A stretch of DNA of 64,000 nt from Marivita sp. (GTDB lineage Bacteria > Pseudomonadota > Alphaproteobacteria > Rhodobacterales > Rhodobacteraceae): contig NZ_JAIPUS010000001.1 of assembly GCF_020055675.1 (NCBI RefSeq), positions 186,001 to 250,000 on the forward strand, written 5' to 3'. Made by a program: the position numbers and the translations under genes. The notes beneath the pieces were generated by a model. The model was not told where the DNA came from. It did no database searches and worked only from the letters and a program-made list of their open reading frames with translations. This document shows, in pieces, positions 1 through 9,882 of the stretch; position 1 is the stretch's first letter, and every line of letters begins with the position of its first letter.

Positions 1-832
1 GCAGCAGGTCCCGCTGCACGCCTTCGCGGCTCACATCACCGCCCCGCGTTTCCTGCCGCGCGGTGACCTTGTCGATCTCGTCCAGAAAGACGATGCCGTT
101 TTGCTCGACCGCCTCAAGCGCGAGCTCCTTGACCTGCTCATCGTCCAGCAGCTTGTCCGCCTCCTCGGCGATCAGAATGTCATAACTTTCCGCCACGGTC
201 ATCCGCTTGCGCACGGTCCGACCCGAGAACGCCTTGCCGAACAGGTCACCGAGATTCATCATCCCGGCCCCGCCGCCGCCCATGCCGGGCTGGCCGGGGA
301 TATCCATCGTCGGGAACGGGCTGGAGGTGTCCTGGAGGTCAAGCTCGATCATCGTGTCGTCCAGAAGCCCATCCTTGAGCTTCTTGCGGAACATGTCCCG
401 CGTGCCGTCACGGGCACCCTCTCCGGCGATTGCCTCGATCACCCGTTCCTCGGCCGCTTCATGCGCGCGGGATCTCACGTCTTCGCGCATCTGATCGCGG
501 GTCATCGCAATGGCGGCGTCCACGAGATCACGGACAATCTGTTCGACATCGCGGCCGACATAACCCACCTCGGTGAATTTCGTCGCTTCCACCTTGATGA
601 AGGGAGCCCGTGCCAGCTTGGCCAGACGGCGGCTGATCTCGGTTTTCCCGACGCCTGTGGGGCCGATCATCAGGATGTTCTTGGGGTAAACTTCCTCGCG
701 CAGATCATCGCTCAACTGCTTGCGCCGCCAGCGGTTGCGCAGCGCGACGGCCACGGCACGTTTGGCATCCTTCTGTCCAATGATGAAGCGGTCCAGCTCG
801 GACACGATTTCTCGGGGGGTCAGATCGGTCAT
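1..832 (-). CDS. hslU: ATP-dependent protease ATPase subunit HslU (partial, C-terminus beyond the window)
   Basis: AAA+ unfoldase that feeds substrates to the HslV peptidase in the cytoplasm. About 277 N-terminal residues are present and the gene runs off the left edge. It starts with ATG at 832 ([19 protein letters not shown]). Visible elements are the Walker [10 protein letters not shown] near residue 60, the I-domain with a Met/Gly-rich segment ([15 protein letters not shown]), and Walker [10 protein letters not shown] near the edge. The start lies 33 nt after the hslV stop, so the two form an hslVU operon. The identity is secure from the Walker motifs and the hslV neighbour. Confidence 0.96.
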   Translation of the reverse strand, partial: MTDLTPREIVSELDRFIIGQKDAKRAVAVALRNRWRRKQLSDDLREEVYPKNILMIGPTGVGKTEISRRLAKLARAPFIKVEATKFTEVGYVGRDVEQIVRDLVDAAIAMTRDQMREDVRSRAHEAAEERVIEAIAGEGARDGTRDMFRKKLKDGLLDDTMIELDLQDTSSPFPTMDIPGQPGMGGGGAGMMNLGDLFGKAFSGRTVRKRMTVAESYDILIAEEADKLLDDEQVKELALEAVEQNGIVFLDEIDKVTARQETRGGDVSREGVQRDLL

Positions 833-865
833 TGAGGTATCCTTTCCGGCAACAGGAGGCTGGCC

Positions 866-1423
866 TTAGGCCTGAATGGTCTCGACCGTCAGGTTGCCGT
901 TTGTGTAGACGCAAATGTCGGATGCAATGGCCATCGCCGCGCGTGCGATCTGTTCCGCGTCCTTGTCAGTGTCCATGAGGGCGCGGCCTGCGGCCAGTGC
1001 GTAATTCCCACCCGATCCGATGGCAGTCACGTCATGCTCGGGTTCAAGCACGTCGCCGGCGCCCGTGATGACATAGAGATCCTTACCGTCCGACACGATC
1101 AGCATCGCTTCGAGCTTTTGCAGGTACTTGTCGGTGCGCCAATCCTTGGCCAACTCCACGCTGGCGCGCTGCAACTGGCCCGGGGTGGCTTCGAGTTTCG
1201 TCTCTAGACGCTCCAGCAAGGTAAATGCATCCGCTGTGGACCCGGCGAACCCCGCGACGATATCATACCCACCGGGGGAAATGCGGCGTACCTTGCGCGC
1301 AGTACCCTTGATCACGGTCTGACCCAGGCTCACCTGGCCATCGCCGGCAATTACAACGGTTCCGCCCTTGCGCACACCAATGATGGTGGTGCCATGCCAG
1401 CCGGGAAAGTCGGTTTCAGCCAT
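866..1423 (-). CDS. hslV: ATP-dependent protease peptidase subunit HslV
   Basis: Threonine peptidase of the HslUV complex, 185 residues. The sequence carries a short alphaproteobacterial-type leader ending at WHG, so the catalytic N-terminal threonine after processing is expected at Thr12 ([11 protein letters not shown]). The proteasome-beta-like fold motifs AGDGQVSLG and [16 protein letters not shown] follow. The start is ATG at 1423, and the upstream region contains a candidate heat-shock promoter. It is the first gene of hslVU, directly upstream of hslU on the minus strand. Confidence 0.97.
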   Translation of the reverse strand: MAETDFPGWHGTTIIGVRKGGTVVIAGDGQVSLGQTVIKGTARKVRRISPGGYDIVAGFAGSTADAFTLLERLETKLEATPGQLQRASVELAKDWRTDKYLQKLEAMLIVSDGKDLYVITGAGDVLEPEHDVTAIGSGGNYALAAGRALMDTDKDAEQIARAAMAIASDICVYTNGNLTVETIQA

Positions 1424-1449
1424 GTGTCGCCCCTTTCACGTTTGTGACG

Positions 1450-1478
1450 ATATGGGCCGAACGGCAGTGCCACACAAG
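1450..1478 (-). promoter_or_regulatory. Candidate RpoH (heat-shock) promoter of hslVU
   Basis: Reading the minus strand, CTTGTG (1478-1473) is followed after 15 nt by GCCCATAT (1457-1450). This resembles the RpoH pattern CTTGAA / CCCCATNT and sits about 27 nt before the hslV start. HslVU is classically heat-shock induced, so the placement makes sense. It is a by-eye match with mismatches in both elements. Confidence 0.4.
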
Positions 1479-1491
1479 CCCTACAACGCAC

Positions 1492-1517
1492 AACGCCCGG
1501 CGCTCTGGCCGGGCGTT
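1492..1517 (-). terminator. Hairpin terminator after trxA
   Basis: Perfect 10-bp inverted repeat (AACGCCCGGC / GCCGGGCGTT) with a 6-nt loop, 20 nt past the trxA stop. The following minus-strand bases are only moderately T-rich, so termination strength is uncertain. It would separate the addAB-trxA operon from hslVU. Confidence 0.6.
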
Positions 1518-1537
1518 TGTCTGAATTTCAATTGAAA

Positions 1538-1858
1538 TCAGATGCTCTCGTCGATCCAGCCCTTGAGCGCTGCCTTGGGTGCGGCGCCGGTTTTGTTCGA
1601 CACCACCTGTCCATCCTTGAAGATGAAGAGCGACGGAATGCCCCGTACACCCATGGACGCTGCAGTGTTGGGATTGCTGTCGACATCGACTTTGGCAACC
1701 TTGATCGCGTCGCCGTATTCGGCAGCAAGCTCTTCCAAAGCGGGGCCAATCTGCTTGCAGGGGCCGCACCATTCGGCCCAGAAATCGACAACAACGGGAA
1801 CACTGGAATTCTTCACTTCGGCATCGAAGGTATCATCGGTAACGGCAACTGTGGACAT
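1538..1858 (-). CDS. trxA: Thioredoxin
   Basis: Small cytoplasmic disulfide reductase, 106 residues, the normal length of thioredoxin 1. The redox-active WCGPC motif lies in the segment [14 protein letters not shown] near residues 30-34, and the cis-proline loop [11 protein letters not shown] is intact. The start is ATG at 1858. It lies 48 nt after the addA stop on the same strand and is probably the last gene of the addBA operon, with a hairpin just downstream. Confidence 0.97.
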   Translation of the reverse strand: MSTVAVTDDTFDAEVKNSSVPVVVDFWAEWCGPCKQIGPALEELAAEYGDAIKVAKVDVDSNPNTAASMGVRGIPSLFIFKDGQVVSNKTGAAPKAALKGWIDESI

Positions 1859-1906
1859 GTGAGCTCTCCTTGCGGTTCGGACGCGTGTTTCGGTCAGACC
1901 ACGAAG

Positions 1907-4900
1907 CTATGGAGCCTCGGTCGGGGCGTCAAGGTGCGCCGACCTCACGAGAGCTTGTGACACGATGGTTTCCGGCAGAGGCATATAGGTCGCGTTTCGG
2001 GTCCAGAGTAGGCCTGTTTCTATCTCGCGATCCGGGTAGATCGTCTGCAACATCGCCCGGTATGCCCCCATCTGGCGCAACAGGCCTTCCGGCGTCTGTT
2101 TGGGGCTGTCCGGCACTGTGCGGTTGGTCTTGTAATCAACGGCCGTTACGCGTTTGTCCGTCACGATCAGGCGGTCGATTACGCCATGCATCGGCGTTTC
2201 GGGAAACGCCTCCAGTGAGGCGGTGACCGCCACCTCGGACAGCGCAGTATCATCGAAGAACCGGACAAGGTCTGGCGTCCCGAGAACTCCGAGCGCTTCG
2301 GCAATCATTTCCTCGGCGAGCGGATGATCCGCCACGAGCATACGCGCGGCTGTATCGCGATCTTGGTGCGCAAGGCCGGCAAGTGTTTCCAGCAAAAGGT
2401 GAATGTGCGTGCCGCGATCCTTGGCAACCTCGCTCAGGTCTCCATCCGCCCCCGGCAGCGCCTTGGCCCCGCCAAGATCCGATGGGCTGAGCGTTTCTGC
2501 CTGCAGGGCCGGGGCGGGTGCGGAGGTTTCGAACAAGGCGGGCAGGTCAACCTTCGGCGCGGCCTCTGGCGGATCATCGGACGGGATCGGATCGGGCCAT
2601 GCCATATGCGCCAGTCTTTGTCCCTGTCGCGGGCCGTCATCGGCAAAGTCAAAACCGAACGGCACAGCGCCAACAGTGTCCAACGCGGCTGAAACGCGGT
2701 CATGCCAGCATTCGCCCGCCTTGTCCGCAGCGCCGGCTCCCGCGACGACGAGCCAATGTTCCGCCCGTGTCAGAGCGACGTAGAGAAGTCGGTCGTTTTC
2801 CTCGTCCTCGGCCTGTCGAGCCTGATCCACAGCCGCGCGCTGAAACCCGGCGCGCGTCGTGTCAGACCCACGCCAATGCACCGCTCCGCCGGTGGTAACA
2901 AAACTTTCCTTGCCCGATTGGGACGGCTTCTTGTGGGTGTCCGGCAGGATCACGATAGGTGCCTCCAGCCCCTTGGCCCCGTGGATTGTCATCACGCGAA
3001 TGCGCGACCCGGCACTGTCCACGCTGCGCTTGATCTCGATATCGTCGGTTTCCATCCAATGCAGGAACCCTGTCAGGCTCGGAATATCGGTTTGCTCATA
3101 GACCAGCGCCTGGTTGAGAAGCGCATCGATACCGTCTTCGGCTTCCTCGCCCAGTCGTCCGATCAGTTTTTGACGTCCCCGGTGCCGGATCAGAATACGC
3201 TCCAGCATGTCGTAAGGGCGCAGGAAGTCGACCTGCCCGCGCAAATCGTCGAGAAGGCCCATGACCGATGGAAATTCGTCTCTCCGCTGGCGCAACGCCT
3301 CCCAAAGGTGGGGCGAATTCCGGCGGTGAGAAAGGTCGAACACCGCCTGTTCATCGAGCCCGAAAAGCGGGGAGCGGAGCGCACTGGCCAGAGACAGGCT
3401 GTCCTCCGGCGTCGCAAGGAAAGCCAAAAGCGCGCGCAGGTCCTTGACCGCAAGCTCGTCCATGACCTTGAGCTTGTCCGCCCCTGCAATCGGCAGGCCT
3501 TGCGCCTTGCAGGCGCGCAGGATCTCGTGGAACAGCGGGCCGCGACTGCGGACGAGAATAAGGAAATCCCCGGCATGAATGTGCCGGGGTTTGACAGCGC
3601 CATCCGGCCCGGTTTCGGTGATCGCGGTGTGGTCGCGCAGTGTCTGGTCGATGAACCGCGCGATGCGCTGGGCGAGGGTGACATTGTGATGCGTCGGGCT
3701 GACCCGGTCCACCGGCGTGTCCCATGGCAATTCGCTGTCTTCCTCAGCAGCCGGTTCGATCAATGGCCATAAATCGACCCGGCCGGGCAGCTGGTCATGG
3801 AACGATATGTGGGTCTGATTCGGCAGAAACCCGGCCTTGTCGCGGCCTTTGAACACTTCGTCCACCAGCCGCAGGATCGGGACGGAGGAACGGAAGGAAT
3901 AGCTCAGTTGTCCATCCCGAAGCGGGGCATCCGTCTGGCGCATTTGCTCGCCGAAGGCGGCGCGCATCGTGTCGAATTCGCGCGGATCGGCCCCCTGAAA
4001 GGAATAGATTGACTGTTTCTTGTCTCCCACGACAAAGATCGACCGTTGCACGTCGGACCGCGCTCCGGCGCCGGAGGTGAATTCCTGTGCAAGCTTGTTG
4101 ATGACATCCCATTGCGCCGGGCTGGTGTCCTGTGCCTCGTCCACGAGGATATGATCGATCCCGCCATCCAGCCGGTAAAGGACCCAGTCCGCCTGTTGCC
4201 GGTCTGTCAGCAAGGCGCGGGTAAAAGCGATCAGGTCATCGAAATCGAGCCAACCGCGCACCTGTTTCGTCGCCTCGTAGCGCTTCAGGAACGCAGCCGC
4301 AAAGCGGTGAAGCACCTCGTCCCGTGCCACCGCATCGAGTGCAAGGCGTGTCTCGCGCGCGGCCTCGACCCGTTGGTATAGGTCTTCGAGCCGATTGACA
4401 CTGGCCGCCAGCGCCCCTTTGCGCAGTTTGGCAGACGGCGGGCGTTGCTTGCGTGGTTCGCCCTTCTGGGTGAAGACCACGTCTTCCAGCGCCAGAAGCG
4501 CGTTCATCCCGCCAGTCTGGGCAACACCGATGGCATCGACAAAAGCATTGTCGATCCCGACACCGGTTCGCAAATCAGGCACTATTCCGGTCAAAAACGC
4601 GGTTTCATCGCCGGGAAGGACTTTCGCCAGCATCATGTCCGGGGTCTCGTCGGGCGCAAGCCCGTACCGCTGAACCAGCGCGGCGCGCGCCAGCGGCGGG
4701 TCGAACCCGTCGCGATGGCCGACGATCCGATCCGTCAATTCCCGGAGCGGGTTGTTCGATGCCACGCGCGAAATGTCGGCGATGAGGTCGGCGTCCTGTC
4801 CGCTGGCCATGTCGTCAAGGATCTGGTCCCGCAACAACTGCGCGGCGCGGTCGTCGATTTCCTGAAACTGCGGGCTGACCCCGGCCTCCAAGGGAAAACG

Positions 4901-5299
4901 GCGCAAGATCGATGCGCAGAAGGCGTGGATCGTCTGGATCCGCAGTCCGCCGGGTGTTTCGATCGCGCGGGCAAACAAGGTCCGTGCGCGGGCAAGAAAG
5001 TCATCCGTGAGGCGATCTGTGTGCTCTCCAAGCTCGGTCAACTGCGCCCGCAGCGGCGCGTCATCCAGCATGGCCCACTCGCCAAGCCGCTTGAACAGAC
5101 GGTTCTGCATCTCGCTCGCAGCAGCATTGGTAAAGGTAAGACAAAGGATATGCTCGGGCCGCGCCTCGCCCAGCAACAACCGCGCCACCCGGTCTGTCAG
5201 AACGCGGGTCTTGCCGGACCCGGCATTGGCCCCCAGCCATGTCGAGGCATCGGGATCGGCGGCGCGTACCTGCGCTTCGCTGGCTTCGTCGCGACTCAT
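1907..5299 (-). CDS. addA: Double-strand break repair helicase-nuclease AddA
   Basis: UvrD-type helicase with a C-terminal RecB-family nuclease, 1130 residues. It partners with AddB in end resection for recombinational repair, the alphaproteobacterial equivalent of RecBCD. Helicase motif I is ANAGSGKT (residues 24-31), motif II is LVDEAQDTSPAQ, and late helicase motifs include VMTIHGAKGLEAP and LLYVALTRAEH. The nuclease motif AVDYKTNR lies near the C-terminus. The ATG at 5299 overlaps the addB stop in an ATGA, which indicates translational coupling. The length is typical for alphaproteobacterial AddA. Confidence 0.97.
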   Translation of the reverse strand: MSRDEASEAQVRAADPDASTWLGANAGSGKTRVLTDRVARLLLGEARPEHILCLTFTNAAASEMQNRLFKRLGEWAMLDDAPLRAQLTELGEHTDRLTDDFLARARTLFARAIETPGGLRIQTIHAFCASILRRFPLEAGVSPQFQEIDDRAAQLLRDQILDDMASGQDADLIADISRVASNNPLRELTDRIVGHRDGFDPPLARAALVQRYGLAPDETPDMMLAKVLPGDETAFLTGIVPDLRTGVGIDNAFVDAIGVAQTGGMNALLALEDVVFTQKGEPRKQRPPSAKLRKGALAASVNRLEDLYQRVEAARETRLALDAVARDEVLHRFAAAFLKRYEATKQVRGWLDFDDLIAFTRALLTDRQQADWVLYRLDGGIDHILVDEAQDTSPAQWDVINKLAQEFTSGAGARSDVQRSIFVVGDKKQSIYSFQGADPREFDTMRAAFGEQMRQTDAPLRDGQLSYSFRSSVPILRLVDEVFKGRDKAGFLPNQTHISFHDQLPGRVDLWPLIEPAAEEDSELPWDTPVDRVSPTHHNVTLAQRIARFIDQTLRDHTAITETGPDGAVKPRHIHAGDFLILVRSRGPLFHEILRACKAQGLPIAGADKLKVMDELAVKDLRALLAFLATPEDSLSLASALRSPLFGLDEQAVFDLSHRRNSPHLWEALRQRRDEFPSVMGLLDDLRGQVDFLRPYDMLERILIRHRGRQKLIGRLGEEAEDGIDALLNQALVYEQTDIPSLTGFLHWMETDDIEIKRSVDSAGSRIRVMTIHGAKGLEAPIVILPDTHKKPSQSGKESFVTTGGAVHWRGSDTTRAGFQRAAVDQARQAEDEENDRLLYVALTRAEHWLVVAGAGAADKAGECWHDRVSAALDTVGAVPFGFDFADDGPRQGQRLAHMAWPDPIPSDDPPEAAPKVDLPALFETSAPAPALQAETLSPSDLGGAKALPGADGDLSEVAKDRGTHIHLLLETLAGLAHQDRDTAARMLVADHPLAEEMIAEALGVLGTPDLVRFFDDTALSEVAVTASLEAFPETPMHGVIDRLIVTDKRVTAVDYKTNRTVPDSPKQTPEGLLRQMGAYRAMLQTIYPDREIETGLLWTRNATYMPLPETIVSQALVRSAHLDAPTEAP

Positions 5300-8241
5300 G
5301 TCAGGAACACCTTGGTCGGTGCATCAGAGGCATCCCATTCGCCGTAGCGGGACAGCTGATCGTAATCAGACCCGAACACATCCTTGTGCATCTTGTTGCG
5401 CGCAGTGTAGCCCATATCAGGCTCTGAATAGGCGCAAAGCAGCGTTTTCAGCATCTCCCAAACCCGCTCGGGCGGAACGTCGTCCAGCGGTGCAGGTTCT
5501 TCCTTCGGGTTGGGTCCCAGTGCGATATACCGCGCCCCGGCCACGCCGCGTGGCGCGATATCGGCAAAGCCACCCTCGCAGATGATGGCCGCAGTGACCA
5601 AAAGCTGTATATCGAAATGAAGCTGCCGGGCCCGGCTTGGGGCCGTGCCGGTCTTGTAGTCATAGACCAACGCACGCCCGAATTCGTCCATGTCGATCCG
5701 GTCAGCCTTGGCGGTCACACGGAAGGGCGGGTCGGTCATGTCGACGCGGCCCGTGCGTTCCAACAGAACGGGACGCGCGCCGCGCCGCCGGCCGCGCTCG
5801 GCCTCGACGAACCACTGCGCCACCTTTTCGATCCGTATGCGCCACTGGATGCGGTCGGCGGGCCAGGGGACATGCGCCTCGAGCACGTTCCGCGCCGTTT
5901 CCATCAAACCTGACACTTGAACAGCCTCCACGTCCCGCGCCGTGTCGCGCACGAATGTCTCGAACACTTTATGGATCATCGTGCCACGGTGCAGCGCATC
6001 GGGCGCGTGCTGGATCGGGTTCAGGGGCCGCAGGCGCAGGATCCTGGACGCGTAGATGGCATAAGGATCGCGGATCAGTTTTTCGATATTTGTCACCGAC
6101 AGAGTATCGGGCCGCGCGATCACCGGTGGCACCGGCGACGGTCGTGCGGCGCGCGGCGCGGGCAAAGGCGTTTCCAACGCACGTCCAAGCGCGAGCCAGT
6201 CCCGCCCCCGCTGTCGCATTGCCGCAAGGACCTCCGGCCCGTTGGTCTGCTCAAGCCCGCGCAGCAGGTTGGTCAACCGGTTGAGCCACCGCGAGGGGAC
6301 GGTTTCGGCGTCCTCTGAGCGTTCGGCCCGGGTGAGCCAGACCTCCTGTGCCCCAATCGCCTGTTGAAAATCATGCGCCGAAAGCCCGATCCGCCGCTCT
6401 GGCAGCAACAGTCCGACCTGTTGCCGCATTCGCCGGTTCAGCCAGGGATCGGCAGGCGGTGCATCGGGCCATAAGTGTTCGTTCAATCCGCCGAGGATGA
6501 CGAGGTCCGCCCCCATTACGCGCGCCTCGATGGTGCCCCAGATCAGGATGTCGGGGTGCGGCGCATCGCGGTCACGCACCTCTTCGGAGCGGAGAAGGCC
6601 ATCGACCAGATCTGCATAATCGCGTGGTGTCATGGACCCGGCAAAGCCTGCATTCTCTGTCAAATCGTTGAATACCTTGCGGCAGGTTTCTCCTGCTTTC
6701 TTGGCCCAAAGCTCTGCTGCGTCGTCGCTTGCCGATCCGGCGCAGACCGCATCGGCTTGCGCCAAATGTCCCTCCACATGGGTGCCCAGCGGCCGTTGTC
6801 CCTGGATGGCTGGTTGCAGAAAACATCGGTCAATCCAGCCAAGCCAGTCCTTTGCGGCCTCCGCGTGTTTCCAGGCCGAGAGCTGCGCCAGATCTGGATA
6901 GGGCACACCTTTGTGCCGGATGAACAGCTCCAGTTCCGAGGTCCAAAGCCGATGCTGCCCCCGCTCTGCCCCGCTATGGCACAACGGATGCTTGAGGATT
7001 GTCAGAAGCGCTTCTGCTGTGGGGCCGTTGACGCGCAATTGCGCCATGTGCCGCAAGAGCCGCCCCGGGGCCGTCAGATGCGCAGGTGTGCCGGCGCTGT
7101 CATCCGGCAGGATGCCCCACCGGTCGAGCAGCGCCGTCACACGTCGCGTCAGCATCCGGTCCGGCGTGATCAAGGCAGAGGTCGTCCCGTCCTCTGCGGC
7201 TTGCCGCAATCGCAAGGCGATTGCGCGCGCCTCGTCACGTGGCGAGGCCGCTTCAACCAGTGTCAGAGACTGTGTTGCAGCCTCCAAAGCGGGCAGGCGA
7301 GGCCCATCGGACAGCCACTGATCCGTGACCGGAGCGGGGCGCAGCGCAAGAGAGACCAGCGCATTGCGCGCGGGGCTGGGCGGCGGTGTGCCTGTCCATC
7401 GCGCCACGGAACTGCGGCCCGTTTGCAGATGGTCCAGCAATCGGGCAAATCGGAATTGCGGGTGATCTTCCCCCTGCATCGCCTCGGTATTGCGCACATC
7501 GTCGCGCAGGACATCCCAGACGGTCTCCGGCAAATCCATGTCGACCCCGGGCAGGATCACCGCGCCTTGCGGAAGGCGCGCGGCGGCGGTCATCAATCGG
7601 AACGCCGACCCGCGCGATCCGGTCGAACCTGCGACGATCACGGGATGTTGTGGCGGCGTCTGCTGCCACCGGAACAATTTGTGGTCCAGCGCCATCCGGT
7701 TCACACCGGCGGCATCGGGCGTATTGGTCGCCGGGTCGAAATACTGCGTGACGATGTGCAAGAATCGCTGTGCTCGGTCCCAATGCCCCGACTGGTCGGA
7801 CACGTCGAGCGCAGAGATATCAGCGGGGGTCACACCCTCAGCCTGCATTTCATCGAGCAGCGCAGTCAGGCTTTGGGCAAGATCATAGATCGCCGACCGG
7901 GGCGCGATGCCCGGATCCGCATCGATCAAACGGCCCACAAGTTCTGACAATTCCAGCTGGCGCCGCAAAGCAGGCACCGGGCGGGGTAGATGCGCGCTGT
8001 CCACCGGATCGGCCAGATCGGTGATAAGCCTTATCCGCGGAAGAAACCCGGCTTCGGCCTGCGTGAATACCGCCTCGACCCGTCTCTGCATCCGCCGCGT
8101 GTTCAGAAAAAGCTCCACCCGCGCCATCGCCTCGGGTGGTTGCCCTGCCATGCGTGTTCTCAGGCCATGCACCAATTCCTGCGCGAAATCCGCGCCGGGT
8201 GGGAGGCCAAAAAGGCGCGGTTTGTCGGTAGGCTCAAACAT
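5296..8241 (-). CDS. addB: Double-strand break repair protein AddB
   Basis: Second subunit of the AddAB nuclease, 981 residues. It has the alphaproteobacterial type of degenerate N-terminal helicase half (VIVAGSTGSRGSAF, where a P-loop would be expected) and a C-terminal RecB-like nuclease with VYDYKTG preceded by KADRIDMDEFG. The ATG at 8241 overlaps the 3' end of murU by 8 nt, and the stop overlaps the addA start by 4 nt. This chain of overlaps places DNA repair inside a cell-wall recycling operon. Confidence 0.95.
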   Translation of the reverse strand: MFEPTDKPRLFGLPPGADFAQELVHGLRTRMAGQPPEAMARVELFLNTRRMQRRVEAVFTQAEAGFLPRIRLITDLADPVDSAHLPRPVPALRRQLELSELVGRLIDADPGIAPRSAIYDLAQSLTALLDEMQAEGVTPADISALDVSDQSGHWDRAQRFLHIVTQYFDPATNTPDAAGVNRMALDHKLFRWQQTPPQHPVIVAGSTGSRGSAFRLMTAAARLPQGAVILPGVDMDLPETVWDVLRDDVRNTEAMQGEDHPQFRFARLLDHLQTGRSSVARWTGTPPPSPARNALVSLALRPAPVTDQWLSDGPRLPALEAATQSLTLVEAASPRDEARAIALRLRQAAEDGTTSALITPDRMLTRRVTALLDRWGILPDDSAGTPAHLTAPGRLLRHMAQLRVNGPTAEALLTILKHPLCHSGAERGQHRLWTSELELFIRHKGVPYPDLAQLSAWKHAEAAKDWLGWIDRCFLQPAIQGQRPLGTHVEGHLAQADAVCAGSASDDAAELWAKKAGETCRKVFNDLTENAGFAGSMTPRDYADLVDGLLRSEEVRDRDAPHPDILIWGTIEARVMGADLVILGGLNEHLWPDAPPADPWLNRRMRQQVGLLLPERRIGLSAHDFQQAIGAQEVWLTRAERSEDAETVPSRWLNRLTNLLRGLEQTNGPEVLAAMRQRGRDWLALGRALETPLPAPRAARPSPVPPVIARPDTLSVTNIEKLIRDPYAIYASRILRLRPLNPIQHAPDALHRGTMIHKVFETFVRDTARDVEAVQVSGLMETARNVLEAHVPWPADRIQWRIRIEKVAQWFVEAERGRRRGARPVLLERTGRVDMTDPPFRVTAKADRIDMDEFGRALVYDYKTGTAPSRARQLHFDIQLLVTAAIICEGGFADIAPRGVAGARYIALGPNPKEEPAPLDDVPPERVWEMLKTLLCAYSEPDMGYTARNKMHKDVFGSDYDQLSRYGEWDASDAPTKVFLT

Positions 8242-8911
8242 CGGTGTGGCTCAGCATCTGCTCGGCCAGAAAAATTCCGTCAGCGTGGCCCACGTCGCAC
8301 CATTTGCCTGGATAGGTGATGGCGTTCAACCGGTCCCCGGCCACCAAGCTTTCCCAGATCATGCGTAAGGAAAATACATCCTCCGCCGTGTCTGAGACAA
8401 GATCGGTCCGGATCATCTGCACCCCGGTATATACCGCGTCGCTTCCCCAGCGGGCCCGTCCATCGCCGAGGTCGAAATCCCCCTCCCCGATACGGCCGAT
8501 GGCGCGGGGCAGGGGCACACACAAAAGCAGCGCCTGCATATCCGCGCGCCATGCGTCGTGCAGAACCGCCAGCGGGTTCGGCCCGTCCCAGACCGCGTCG
8601 GTGTTCATTGTGAAGACAACGTCGGCCTTCAGCAGGGGTAGCGCAGCCTTCAATCCGCCGCCTGTGTCGAGGATCGTCGGATTTTCTACAATGACCTGAA
8701 CATCGGAGCCTGCGAAGTGGTCCACGACCTGCTCCGCCTTGTAGTGCGCGTTTACCACGATGTGGTGCATCCCGGCATCCCGGACCATCATCATCGCGTG
8801 GTCGATCAGCGGCTTGCCGGCCACAGGAACCAACGGTTTCGGCATGTCCTGGGTCAGTCGGCCCATGCGCGTGCCGAACCCGGCAGCGAACAGCATCACT
8901 GCGTCCGTCAT
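8234..8911 (-). CDS. murU: N-acetylmuramate alpha-1-phosphate uridylyltransferase (MurU-type nucleotidyltransferase)
   Basis: Sugar-1-phosphate nucleotidyltransferase of 225 residues. It bears the GFGTRMGRLT...MPKPLVPVAGKPL signature and the TMNTDAVW metal/nucleotide-site segment. In the MurU pathway it turns MurNAc-1-phosphate into UDP-MurNAc, recycling peptidoglycan sugar around the fosfomycin-sensitive MurA step. The ATG at 8911 overlaps the stop of the preceding kinase gene by 4 nt. Pairing with an AmgK-type kinase is the main reason to prefer MurU over a generic mannose-1-phosphate transferase. Confidence 0.85.
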   Translation of the reverse strand: MTDAVMLFAAGFGTRMGRLTQDMPKPLVPVAGKPLIDHAMMMVRDAGMHHIVVNAHYKAEQVVDHFAGSDVQVIVENPTILDTGGGLKAALPLLKADVVFTMNTDAVWDGPNPLAVLHDAWRADMQALLLCVPLPRAIGRIGEGDFDLGDGRARWGSDAVYTGVQMIRTDLVSDTAEDVFSLRMIWESLVAGDRLNAITYPGKWCDVGHADGIFLAEQMLSHTDV

Positions 8912-9882
8912 GGAACCCCCGCTGCTGTCAAACGCAAACGATCCGGTGTCGGGTCGGGAAACACCGCCGTCACCAAGGGCCCGAGATCGCGCGCAACAGG
9001 GTGGGCCAGGCTGGCACGAATATGCCCCCAGACGCGGGGGATCAAAGAAAGATACCCCGGTTTGCGCCGGTCTTTTGCCAGGCGCGCAAAAACACCGAGG
9101 ATGCGCAGGTTTCTCTGAAGTCCCAGAAGATGGAACAGCGGCATTACTTCGGCGTGGGTCCGGCCGCTCGCGGTCAGGTAATGGTGGAGTGTGGCCTTTT
9201 GGCAGGCGTCCGTCACATCCCGGCGCGCGTCCTGAAGCAGCGACACCAGATCGTAGACTGGCGGGCCGGCCAATGCGTCCTGAAAATCCAGCAAACCGAC
9301 CCGTTTTATGCCCTGCCTGTTTGGCAGCCAGATCAGGTTTTCGGCGTGATAGTCCCGAAGCACAAGCACGGTCTCCTTCGGCAAATGCCGTTGCAACAAT
9401 TCGGTCAGGCGCAAGGTGATCTGCTCGGTCTCGGGGTGCGCTGCGGCGCCGATCAAGGGCAGGTAGTGGGTGAAGGCCGGTTCGATCATCTGGCCCAATA
9501 CGTCAGGACTTGCACTGCTCAGGCCGGTCGGGACCGGTTGGCGTTCAAGCGCGCAGAGGACATCTGTTGCTGTTTGGTAGAGCGGCGTCTCCATCTCGGC
9601 CGTTTCCGAGACAACTCTGGCGAATTGCGCCTCGCCGAAATCTTCCAACAGCATCAGGCCTGGCTCTCGACCGTGGATGTCGGGTGCCGAAAGACCGACC
9701 TTGCCAAGATGTGTCGCCAGATCGGCAAAACGGGCGGTGTCGTCCTGGGGGTCGATCATGAGGATCGCGCGGTCTGCGCCGGAACAGAGCCGCATGTACC
9801 GCCGCGACGACGCGTCCCCGGCCAATGGGACGCGCGTTGCATCGCCCCACCCGTGAGAGCACAGGAATCCGTCCAAATCCAT
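8908..9882 (-). CDS. amgK: N-acetylmuramate/N-acetylglucosamine kinase (AmgK-type aminoglycoside phosphotransferase fold)
   Basis: Phosphotransferase of 324 residues that in this family phosphorylates the anomeric position of MurNAc/GlcNAc for MurU. The fold markers are the N-terminal nucleotide loop (PLAGDASSRRYMRL), the catalytic loop LRDYHAENLIWL and the metal motif GLLDFQDA. The chosen start is ATG at 9882 (MDLDGFLCSHGW), because it overlaps the tsaE stop as TGATG. An upstream in-frame start would add 47 basic residues with no family support. It sits in the order tsaE-amgK-murU. Confidence 0.87.
   Translation of the reverse strand: MDLDGFLCSHGWGDATRVPLAGDASSRRYMRLCSGADRAILMIDPQDDTARFADLATHLGKVGLSAPDIHGREPGLMLLEDFGEAQFARVVSETAEMETPLYQTATDVLCALERQPVPTGLSSASPDVLGQMIEPAFTHYLPLIGAAAHPETEQITLRLTELLQRHLPKETVLVLRDYHAENLIWLPNRQGIKRVGLLDFQDALAGPPVYDLVSLLQDARRDVTDACQKATLHHYLTASGRTHAEVMPLFHLLGLQRNLRILGVFARLAKDRRKPGYLSLIPRVWGHIRASLAHPVARDLGPLVTAVFPDPTPDRLRLTAAGVP

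Noticed and set aside
2702-3772. Long plus-strand frames inside addA and addB (also 6475-7947)
   Set aside because: They lie opposite intact helicase and nuclease coding sequence and show no family resemblance.
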